Shown piece after piece: positions 32,832 through 43,555 of a stretch of 64,000 bases of DNA. Origin of the DNA: Flammula alnicola (Eukaryota; Basidiomycota; Agaricomycetes; Agaricales; Strophariaceae); NCBI GenBank assembly GCA_015499995.1, contig JADNRV010000136.1:1-64000 (forward strand), given 5' to 3'. The stretch's first letter is position 1; every line of letters begins with the position of its first letter. A program made the translations under genes and the position numbers. Below the pieces are notes generated by a model, which was not told the DNA's origin, ran no database searches, and saw only the letters and a program-made list of their open reading frames with translations.

Positions 32832-34107
32832 ATGACCAACGACATCGCCTTACCCCCTGTCCCAAAATATTCACCACCCTTACCCTACTTCTCTGGAATC
32901 TTCCTGGACTGGAAACCGGTGCGAAACACTGATGACAACGAACAAGAAGAATGGGAACGCGAGATGCTCAACCTGGAAATGATCAGACTCAGACTCGAGT
33001 ATCGCCTTGCACAGCTCGAATCCCTCCTGAACTCCTCCTTCAACGATCCAGAAAAGGGTGGAGGGACAAGAGACTATTTAAACTTGGGCGACCTCTCGAC
33101 CATCCACTAGAACTTAGAGCCAGCCTCACCTCGAAACTTGAACCCTCCCGAAAGAACTCCCTTCCAATCCTCTTCCACCCTAACGATGTCTCAGAACTCC
33201 CTGTCCTCCCCTCGAGCATTAAAAGACTCCGCTCCCTCTCCTCCCTACACGCAGTCACCAATGAACTCGCCTCCCTCATCGAGAGGACCTAGCTCGATCG
33301 TTATCGAGAGAGAAGCCAGTGAGGCCGACCCGAATAGTCTTCCAGAACGTGAACGAACCATCACCAGATCCATCACCCAAAACTCCTTAGACCGAATCTT
33401 CGAAAACGGAACTCATGTTGGGTTGCTTCAGACCTTGATCCAACTTGACCCTGAGGCAAACACTACCTTTGCTTGCCTCAACGACATCCGTGCTATTTCT
33501 ATCGAAACTCGAGCCATCCGACAACTTATGAGCAACACCATCGACACCATCGCCCTTCGTACTAATCGCTTGAATGAACGAACATCCAGTCTGATCGACA
33601 GACTGAACAACAATATCACCTTCAGGAACGCCTATGAACTCCTCCTTCGCCAACAACCCTCTTGACTGGAACAGGAGACGAAGACTCCCCCATACTCGTT
33701 GATCGATTCCCTACTCCCCCACGACAACCCACTCCTCGAGCCAGAACGGTCAACCTGTCTCGCGAACTCCCCCCCGACCGACTTATCCTCCACCAGTACC
33801 ATCTACCGCCGGACCCAGCCATCGTCATCCCAAACGAACCCTCAATCACAAGAACAGACAGCTCTTTCGACCACCCCCTTATGATGCAGCGTACGCAAGA
33901 CACCCCAAAGCCACCTGGCACTCGTTGCACTGAATGCGGTGGAGAGGTCATGTAGCAGTCGACTGTCCTTCTTACCAATGCGGATTGTGTCGACGATACC
34001 ATCCAGGGCACACGACACTCAGCTGCCCATTTCGGTACTATGAAGACAGGAACCCTGACGATGACCCTTACAACAGGAGTCCCTACTTGGAAAGCAGACG
34101 TGATTAG
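32832..34107 (+). pseudogene. Extra gypsy frame after pol ending in two zinc knuckles
   Basis: From the ATG at 32832 a frame runs to a TAG at 33108-33110 and continues beyond it in the same frame to 33665. Then, after single-base shifts near 33660 and near 33935, it goes on to a TAG at 34105-34107. The parts in order are a short charged N-terminus (EEWEREMLNLEMIRLRLEYR, probably helical), a Ser/Pro-rich stretch, a helical region (33400-33650), a second proline-rich stretch (DEDSPILVDRFPTPPRQPTP), and two knuckles: CTEC-(x)-GHVAVDC, broken by the second shift, and CGLCRRYHPGHTTLSC. About 420 codons in all. It could be a duplicated nucleocapsid-like protein; no function is known to me. Confidence 0.6.
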
Positions 34108-34127
34108 CTTGAAGACGAGGACGTCTT

Positions 34128-34146
34128 CGATCTAGAGAGGGGGTAA
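34128..34146 (+). promoter_or_regulatory. Gypsy polypurine tract
   Basis: The run agagagggggtaa directly before the TG of the 3' LTR is the expected plus-strand primer site. Confidence 0.7.
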
Positions 34147-34599
34147 TGTTACGATCGCACCTGGTTCGCGCACGCACGCTCGTACGCACGTACTTTTTCT
34201 CTTTACTTACGCTAGCTATGCACCTTCTATCCACTTCCGATCCCATCATTTGCCGCATAGCTCTCCCCCATATCCTGTTCTGTTATATGTTTCACTTTTA
34301 TCTGTTTTACATCCATCGGCTTCGCGATGGATATCTTACAAGTATCATAACAGTCTGAGACGTGTTCTATCTATTACTCCGGACTCGCTACTTAGTATAA
34401 ATACTAGAGTAGCATACGATGTATTCTTTAGCTAGATCTTGAGAATCATATCTCGAGTACCTAGTACACTTGAACCCTCTTGAACACTCTAAGACGTTTG
34501 CGAACGCTTAAGTGACTTCGAACCTCGATCTCAGTCTTGAAGTACGACTTAGGCATTATTTATCCTGTTGGATACCTTATTGCTTGTCAAGTCGTAACA
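34147..34599 (+). repeat. Gypsy 3' LTR
   Basis: At 453 bp it is nearly identical to 27165-27620 and carries the same tgttac/gtaaca ends, followed by the right copy of the gtggt target duplication (34600-34604). Confidence 0.95.
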
Positions 34600-34604
34600 G
34601 TGGT

Positions 34605-35379
34605 GAGATGTTGCCCAGGCCTGCGCCTGGATATGCAGGTGCACACTGCCTATTTCCCAGGCGAACTGTGTCTTGACACAAGGCCTTCCATTGCCAAACT
34701 TCGTATCACACCATCAGCAGCACTCGAGAACTGCGAGATTCATGAGGGTAAGGTTTCCAAGCCATTTTGGGGCAGTTGGGGTGCAACATAGGTGTACATT
34801 CAAGTTGTAATATATACATAGACTCTTTCTGTATTTTTTAGATGTAGAACCACCCCAATATACATGAATTTATGAACTACTACGTCCAGACCGTTGAGAA
34901 TTCCCAGAATACCCCGAATAACAAAAAATACTCAAATGCCTTCCAGATATCCCCCCAGACATCGAGGAGATATTGTGGCAGATATCTCCTCAGACTGAGA
35001 TGTCAACCAATGTCTCGACTTCGATATCTGGACAGATGGGTCTAGGACGACATTGGACGACTTATGTGTCAATATCGAGAGATATCTTCTTGATATCCCA
35101 CAATGTCGACTCGACATCTGATGACATCAAAAAATTTATAGGCACACGATATCATGCCAAAATTGGTGTGTAGATGAGCTTGCCCTCATTCGGAACTCAT
35201 CTGTAGATGAGCCATATAGTGCAGTCAACCTAAATAACCCTGCATACAATTTCAACATATATATATATTACAGAACATACACTGCTAATAGATCATAAGA
35301 TAATCTAAGACCAGATCATTATAATAACATACCATAAAGCATTACAGGTGTATAAAACTAACAAACTTAGAAAACTCTG
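34605..35379. other. Intergenic sequence with second GATATC-rich block
   Basis: At about 34930-35130 gatatc, gacatc or gatgtc recur densely in both orientations, similar in style to 26224-26390. No gene is seen. The MAP kinase 3' end starts at 35380. Confidence 0.4.
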
Positions 35380-36942
<1,563 letters not shown>

Positions 36943-37183
36943 TGCTGGGTGTGGTGGGATTTGAAGAAGCGAATAAATGGTTATAAGGAACAATGGGCTG
37001 TCGGAGTTTGCCGTCCCTCTCTCGTTCTCACATTATTCTTCTACCTCCGGGTACTTGAAAGATCCATCCGATGCAAGATGAGAAATCGCCAATTTCGTGT
37101 GTGACAAAGCGCCACTGCTCTGCTTTATAAACCGTTCGTCCGACGTATCTCTTCCCTCATCTTGCAACCTAACCCAAGACTCA
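36943..37183. promoter_or_regulatory. Shared intergenic promoter region
   Basis: Only about 240 bp separate the start codons of the minus-strand MAP kinase and the plus-strand EthD-type gene, so both promoters and leader sequences must lie here. No clear TATA box was found. Confidence 0.4.
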
Positions 37184-37934
37184 ATGGCAGATAGCGGACT
37201 TCTTTTCGTATATGGTGAATGTAGTCCAGATGTCACCGAGGACGAGTTCAATGGTATTTCTCATCCGTTTGCCAGTCAGACATGATCTCATCCTTCTCGC
37301 CAGACTGGTACGATAACGAGCATGGTCCCTCTCGCCTTGCAGTCCCCGGGTTCACAAACGCCGTCCGCTACAAGGCGACAGATGCTAAGCCCCATCATGG
37401 CTCACCGTCTATGATCTAGCATCACCCGCTGTCCTTTCCAGCGAACCGTACAAAGCCCTTTTGCCAAAGGCTTCAGAGAGAGAACGTGCTCTCATTCCCC
37501 GACTCGCAACCCTCAATCGGAGAGTCTACGAAATTCTCAACATCACTACCAAACCCGACGTTCCCGCCTCGGTTTTTCCAACGAAATTCCTCCTCGTGGT
37601 TACGTTCTTGGTCCAACCCGAATTGGACGAAGATTTCAACAAGTGGTACGACGAGGAGCATGTTCCAGAGCTGGCCAAGGTCACGGGTTTTCAGCGTGCA
37701 AGACGTTACAAGCTAGTCGACAGCGTTGAATTGACTCGCAAGCCCGATCCCAGTACAGCGAAGCCTGTTCACAACTATCTCACCTTGTATGATACCGACC
37801 GCGACGATTATAGTCAGCTACCGGAATTCCATGCGACACTCGTCACTCCTTGGGCAGTTAAAATTCTCGGACAGGCGAAGGAATTTGATGTCAGGCGTTA
37901 TGGGCTTTACAAGAATATTCAGAGGCCACAGTAG
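37184..37934 (+). pseudogene. EthD/dimeric alpha-beta barrel protein, one frameshift
   Basis: Exon 1 is 37184-37253; a 50-bp intron (37254-37303) leads into exon 2, which runs to the stop at 37932-37934. The product has two related halves: DWYDNEHGPSRLAVPGFTNA near the start and KWYDEEHVPELAKVTGFQRA in the middle. This is the signature of the EthD-like dimeric barrel family, often linked to small-molecule degradation or monooxygenases. One base is missing near 37387 (reading DAK then PSWLTVYDLAS needs one more G). With that base the gene would have 234 codons. A second, more decayed copy lies at 41598-42190 and shows the frame intact at this spot. The lesion could be real or a sequencing error. 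Confidence 0.65.
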
Positions 37935-37981
37935 TCGCAAAATGTGCTTGAAAGCCTAAATTTTGTAGTGTGAGTGTCGAT

Positions 37982-38880
37982 TCATACCTGACAATTGTTC
38001 GATCTCATTCCTAACCTATCTTTTAGTGTACAACGTGTAAAAATATCATCTATGCAAAGATTACCTCTCCTCGACGTGAGCCCTCGTTGGTATACTACCA
38101 ATTGTTTCTCGTTTCTCCACGCAGATCCCCGCTGCCTGATTTCAACGAAATATTTCACACAAGTTTTCAATATCCTAGCGCTCGGCACGAACGCACGCAC
38201 ACCATCGGCGCCCAACGTATCGATGATGTTTGTCGTGATGAAGAGCGATTGACCCGAGAGAAGGAAAATGAGTTCTCGAGTCGGTATGGACGCAGAAACC
38301 TGCGCTCTTGAGCCCAATATAGGCTGATCTTACGCCTCCACCTCATTCACAATGAGCCAGTCCACTTTGTGCCATTGAAAGTCGCGTATCTCAGTACTCG
38401 ATGGCAATGGAGAAGGGTTCATAATCACAATGGCGTTCTGCGCATTCTGCAATGTGTAGTGGGTCAATCCATGGATTTCATTTTGGAGGAGCAGGTGCGT
38501 TGTTTCTGGAAGCCAACCAGCTGCCCATGTGTCAACATCTCCTCGTGTAGTTGAGTATGGTTTCCCCCCAGGAAATAGGACTAAAAGCTCGCGATCTATG
38601 TTATCGGACATGCAGCGACATCTATCCGTAGTCCACCATCCGATCTCTAATCCACCTCCCGTCCCGTCCGATGGTCCCATAAAACCGAACGCTTCCTCCA
38701 GCGCGTGCAATGGCCATGGCTTGGTTGACGCCCTTGCTTCCAATCGGGGCGACAATGACCCAGACAGGGTGCATAATGACAATGTCTACCAAGGTGGTAG
38801 CGAACATGTTCGGAGAGCCTGTTTGCAACGAGTACAGAAGTAAAGCAGTTCCATCCTCCGCTGACCATGAACGACTCAAG
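37982..38880 (-). pseudogene. Ribokinase-like pseudogene (PfkB family)
   Basis: Read on the minus strand, pieces in different frames line up with ribokinase in the right order. They are SKGVNQAMAIARAGGSVRFY followed by GTIGRDG (the sugar-binding GGKGANQ region, here damaged), ELLVLFPGGKPYST, LLLQNEI...AIVIMNPSPLPSS, VDWLIVNEVEA, and after a gap IDTLGADGVRAFVP. Ribokinase phosphorylates D-ribose with ATP. The C-terminal ATP-site motif (DTTGAGD-type) is missing, the first motif is altered, and at least two frameshifts are needed. I take it as a decayed gene, although a few short introns could explain part of the frame changes. Confidence 0.6.
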
Positions 38881-38969
38881 TAGCTCGCATCTGCCTGGTG
38901 GAGACAACACTTTCCTAGTATTTGACGCGTCGATATGAAAGAGCCGACGAAAACGATCTAATTCATAGA

Positions 38970-39655
38970 CCTCAGAGGGTACAGATAGTAAAAACCGATC
39001 TCGGAGCTGAACCGTAAGTCTGATTTAAATTGGTTTGCGGGTGCGCGTTCCTGGAATGCGCAAGGTATTTTCAGCAGAGGGCTCAAAAGATTTGGCGTTG
39101 GTCTTACTGAGATAGGTATGACTTGGTCCAGATGCCCCCATCACACCGTTGCCTCCATAACTCACAATGTCTGCACCAATTCCCGTAATCTCTTAAGTAT
39201 TTTTTCTGACACAATGAGGCCATTCCAAGGAGCCGTTGTACGTTGAGATCAAGGAAGAACTGAAGAAGAGAGGTCAGATTTTTGGCCTTAGAGGGTACAA
39301 ACATGGCGAAAAACCGACCTCGGAGCAGAACGTAGCTTCGAATTCCATTCCGTTTGCAGGTGCATGTTCCTGGAATATGGGAGATACTTTTAAGTAATGG
39401 CCTTGTAAGATTCGGTCCAGATCTTACAAAGATATGTATGACTTCGTCCCCGACGTCCGAATTACACCATTTCCTCCATAACTCCGTAATGCCCTCACCA
39501 TTTCCTACAATCTCTTAAATATCTTCTTAAGCGTGACGAGGCCATTCCATGGAGACCTTTCTCATTGAAATTGAGGAAGAACCGATGAAATTAGGTCAGT
39601 TTTTGGTCCTCAGAGCATACAGATATGACTTCGGAGCTTGATCATGGCGTTTCAT
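38970..39655 (+). repeat. Tandem repeat, unit about 318 bp, two and a fraction copies
   Basis: Blocks beginning cctcagagggtacagata (38971), ccttagagggtacaaaca (39288) and cctcagagcatacagata (39609) are followed by closely similar sequence: ccgaNctcggagc, ttcctggaat, tatgacttNgtcc, cctccataactc, gaggccattcca. The third copy is only a start. The function is unknown. Confidence 0.75.
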
Positions 39656-39841
39656 CCAATGAACGTCGTCTGCAACATCTATGGCGCCTTCGGACAGCAC
39701 TGAAACAGTATAAGAGATAATTGGCATGATTTTCAGTCGAGAGAAACAAGGATCAAGACAAAGAAACCGACCTTTGCACGGCTATGTCATGTCGACGCAG
39801 GAGTGTGCCTCAAACGTTGACTACGCGAGGTCATACACTCT

Positions 39842-41430
39842 ATGGCAGTCTCGTGTCCTACTCTGTTAGTTATTTGTGGTTCCCTCGTCGTCCAGTTCGA
39901 CTCGCCGCTCCTGCCTCTCAGAATCCGAAATCCATACACCAAGATTGGCCGAACGAAACCTCTACGCCATCAGATCTCTGGCGACGGCGGACAGCTTACG
40001 TCTTTGTGTGCTTGTCCAACACTTTGTGGACATCGCATACGGATGCAAAGATCTTCTAGGAAAAATGAAGCAGGAGACGCGCGGAGAAATAGGGAAGGAG
40101 GAGATAACAACGCTTATTGGGCCTTGTTTGGTTGGTATTTCAGTGTAGAACCACCATGTCCCACTCACGAAACCCTTCCAATGTGTCCAACGCCCATCAT
40201 CTCGGATGAGTTCGAAGCTTCAGTGAAGGCTAACATGGACGGACTGCACCCTGACGACTTCTTGGTTCAGGCCGCCACCGAGCACCTTGGGGTTTTCAAG
40301 GCGAAACCCGAGCGTTTAAATGCTATGCCAAGTACCGTTCATGCTACTATCGATCCCGCTCGAGTATTGGACGCGATGTTAAGATGCTCGTCCATCTGTG
40401 GCAGTCGGCGCTACGCAGCGTGTTGTATCGTCAGCTGCGCTGAGAAGGTGGAGGAGTTGGTTGAACTGTCAAACACTTGGGTTCGATATTTTCTATGGCC
40501 TTGTAGGTTCAGTTATTGTCTTGTCACTGTATCAAATAACGCCTTCACCCCAGTCAAGTGTAATTCAGATCGAAGGTCGGTAGAAAGCCCGGAGCATGCC
40601 ATACGTACCGTAGATGTTACATCTCGTCTTGAAAGTGCCGCTGTCAACCGTCGCAGCGAGTTCGCAGGCGAGGTCAGTCCTCCATTCGATTTCACTATGC
40701 CCATTGTTAACATCGATGTCAGGTTCTGGCACGAGATGGCTACAGATGCGTCGTCACGGGTTTCTATCACGTTGGCCACGTTCCCCTGCAGACTATTCAA
40801 ATCAGAGTAGAACTCGTGGCCGCACATATATTAAAGAGAGCTGTCGCAGTGTTTCAGGAAGCAAAGGTATGTATATCGTCTGCACTCAAGCATAGCCGAT
40901 AGACCGCTGATAGTCGAGCAGCCTCGTACTGTTAGTTTGACGTGGGATATAATTAAGCAGTACTCTGGAATCCCCGACGCCATGATCGATACCATGAACG
41001 ACTTGATTGATGACCCTCAAAACGGGATTACTCTTGAAAAAAATGCTCATGACGCCTTTGATAGCCTTGCATTCGCCTTGATCCCTCAAGTATATTCATA
41101 CTTGTTGTTGCCCTGTGTTTCCAACTCATGTCTAGATAGGATGACGGCAGCTACAAGATTGAACAGTTTGGCCAGCTCATAGTCAACCCTCTTCAGCCAA
41201 CTATCCGATTTAATGATCATTCACCCCCTCCAGGAACAAGTCTTCCCAACCGGAAATTTCTCGCTCTTCACGCTGCCATTGCATCCGTCTTGCACATGAG
41301 TGGAGCTGGCGCCGTCCTAGACTTGATCATGGACAAGTTTTCGGCCGCAGGTACTCCGGTGCCTTCGGGGAAGGTTCGCGCAGGGGAGGATTTGGATTTG
41401 TTGTTATTTCTTCTAAACTTACAAGATTAG
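39842..41430 (+). CDS. HNH_2-type endonuclease-like protein
   Basis: Exons 39842-40502, 40554-40672, 40723-40866, 40922-41089 and 41140-41430 join to 1383 nt (460 residues) with GT-AG introns of 49-55 bp. The core is VLARDGYRCVVTGFY...VAAHILK, then SLTWDIIKQYSGI, NDLIDDPQNGITLEKNAHDA and DDGSYKIEQF. This is the pattern of the fungal HNH_2 family, with metal-site residues expected in the CVVTG, AHI and NGI...NAH segments. Such proteins are common in Agaricomycetes and their role is not established; DNA cleavage is inferred from the fold. The N-terminus before about 40180 does not look like the family, and the true start may differ. No break was found in the core. Confidence 0.7.
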
Positions 41431-41597
41431 AGGTGTCTGACTGCATCGCTCATCTGCTTTCTTCCTATCCATGCCATACCCCGAAATCGCCACGCTCGCC
41501 CACCCAATTCATTCGTGGGGCATGTATCTCTACTATGTTTCTGGACTTAAACCGCTCGTTCAACTTCTATTTTCCCTCATCTTCATCCTAACGCAAG

Positions 41598-42190
41598 AGG
41601 CAGATAGACTTTCGTATATGGTAAATGTGATCCAACGTCGCCGAGGACGAGTTCAAAGGTATTTCTCATCCGTTTGCCATTCAGACATGATCTCATCCTT
41701 CTCTCGCCAGACTGGTACGATAACGAGCATGGTCTCTTGTCTTACGGTTCCAGGGTTCACAAACGCCGTCCGCTAGAAGGAAATAAATGTTAAAACGTTA
41801 AAGCCCCATCGTGGCTTGTCGTCTATGATTTAGCATCACCCGCTGTTACGTCCAACGAACCGTACAAAGCCCTTGTCCCCAAGGCCTCCGAGAGAGAACG
41901 TGCTCTCGTTCCCCGACTCGCAACCATCAACCGGATATCCTACCAAATTCTCAATGTCACAACCCAACCCGACGTCCCTGCCTCGGCTTTTCTAACGAAA
42001 TTCCTCCTCATAATTATGTTCTTGGTCCAACCCGAATTGGACGAAGATTTCAACAAATGGTACGGCGAGGAGCATGTCCCGTAGTTAGCCAAGGTCACAG
42101 GGTTTCAGCGTGCAGGACGTTACAAGCTAGTCGACAGCGTCGAATTGACTCGCAAGCTTGATCCCAGTGCCGCGAACCACGAGGTAGCGT
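41598..42190 (+). pseudogene. Second EthD-type copy, decayed
   Basis: This is closely similar to 37184-37750, including the intron (gtatttctcatccgtttgcc...cag). It contains a stop in the first half (cgctagaag near 41776), a disrupted stretch at 41780-41810, a further stop (cccgtagttagcc near 42090) and ends abruptly after GTGCCGCG near 42175. The two copies bracket the ribokinase pseudogene, the tandem repeat and the HNH gene, so the arrangement derives from a local duplication. Confidence 0.85.
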
Positions 42191-42476
42191 GCAAAACGAA
42201 GTATATCATACAGTATCGCTACTTCTTGACTAGTCTCCTAAGTCCTTTACAGACTTAGTGATCTGAACAAACTCAATGGGCATCCCTCTCGGAAATGTTT
42301 CCCGCTGGAATGCGACACAGCGCAGTATGCAAAGGACTCAGACACAGACAACCGAAACGAGCAGATAAACTCTTTGGGTCGTTTCGTCAATTGGGGGGGC
42401 AAAAATTGTACAGACCATTTACTGGCTTTTCTCTTTGTCATTTTAAGATATTGTCATGGATTCTTTTGGCGCTCCT
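42191..42476. other. Short intergenic region
   Basis: Nothing recognisable was found. It separates the decayed EthD copy from the 3' end of the kelch gene on the opposite strand. Confidence 0.4.
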
Positions 42477-43555
42477 TCATGCCTCCTCAACCCTCAACAG
42501 CCATGCGTCGCCGATCCTCTCGTTTCTCTCGTTCAACCCACCCTGCACGACGACCTCCCCATTCCCTGTTACGTCCGCCGCAAACCAGCCTCTCGCCTGG
42601 GGTGAAGCCTCATTCTCTTTCACGGCTGCCCTCTCCCAGCTCCAATCTGCATTCGCACTTCGCTTCAATCCCCATACGTCAGAAAGAAAGAAGCCCGCTC
42701 CGTCATGACCGAGCTCTTTGGGTGCTGGGTCGCGCTCCCCACCGAACATGACTGCGACGAGGTCAGATCCCTTCTTTTGCGGAACACCGAGCAACGCGTG
42801 CACTGATCGGGCTGGGGGAGTCTCCCCTGAGGGAGTAAAAGACTCCCACGTGTCCTGAGCGATATCGTATACGTCCAGGGGACCACCAAGCTCGTAGCCT
42901 GCGAATCCACCAAAGCGGACTAGAGAGCCTGCGGAACCGACAGATGGGATGGAGGCGAGTACAGTGCCGCCTCGTCCGGGCTCTGGAGCGTTATGGAGAG
43001 TCCGCCAGGTAAGGGTGCTGAGGTCGAGGGCATGTAGAGTGGAGAGGCGGCCCGAGGCGGGACACCCGGCATGGAGGTAGAGGGTGTGCTGGTGATATAG
43101 GAGTGAGATGTATAAATGAGCGACAAAGAGACACTTGCTGGTTCAACACCAGTCAAAACATGGAAGCTCCTCTCCTCTGGCTGGTCTCCCTTCGTCGCAA
43201 GCCTCTCCCACCTGCCGTCCTTCCCCAGATCCAACTTCCACAGATCCCCACTCAGCGGTCTCATTTCCTTTCCACCTCTCCCTCCCCATAGGTACAGCGC
43301 CTCCCCAACGTTGGCCAGCGCTGTGCCGACACGGGGGTCTGGTCTCTCCGCAGCAGCAGGCTCAATTGAACTGTGCTGGCCTGAGGACAAATCGAGTGTG
43401 TGAAGTGCCCCATCGACAGGTATGCGCGGCTTGAGCTCGCCTCCGAATACGTATGCTTTCCCGCGGTGCGCGATGAGCGCATGCGAGGATCGCGTCAGGG
43501 CTTGGGAGGCAGCGGGCGTGAGACTCAGGGGGACCCAGGAAGCGATGAGAGGCAT
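42477..43555 (-). CDS. Kelch-repeat beta-propeller protein
   Basis: Exon 1 (43555-43133, 423 nt) and exon 2 (43088-42477, 612 nt) are separated by a 44-bp intron and give 344 residues. Kelch-type blades are visible with the diagnostic Gly-Gly pairs: SSHALIAHRGKAYVFGGEL, GEALYLWGGRGG...DLWKLDL, LYLHAGCPASGRLSTLHALD, LVRFGGFAGYELGGPLDVYD, AVMFGGE...DVWGLK and VVVQGGLNE...DAWLL. The domain fills the whole protein; I see no signal peptide or catalytic domain. Such stand-alone propellers mostly mediate protein contacts, and the partner is unknown. The start is the first ATG in frame, and the stop is at 42477-42479. Confidence 0.85.

Larger units (their letters stand above)
27160..34604 (+). mobile_element. 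Ty3/gypsy chromovirus, complete with two LTRs, coding regions broken
   Basis: The element spans 27165-34599 and is flanked by an exact 5-bp target duplication (gtggt at 27160-27164 and 34600-34604). The LTRs of 456 and 453 bp differ by about two substitutions and three single-base deletions, so it is a fairly recent insertion. The order is gag, protease, RT, RNase H, integrase, chromodomain, then an extra frame before the 3' LTR. The chromodomain places it among chromoviruses. The primer region indicates Tf1/sushi-type self-priming. At least two frameshifts in pol and three lesions in the extra frame make this copy non-autonomous. Confidence 0.95.

Noticed and set aside
37387..37400. A programmed frameshift in the EthD-type gene
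   Set aside because: No slippery sequence is present. The decayed paralogue has one more base at this spot, so a simple deletion or sequencing error is the better explanation.
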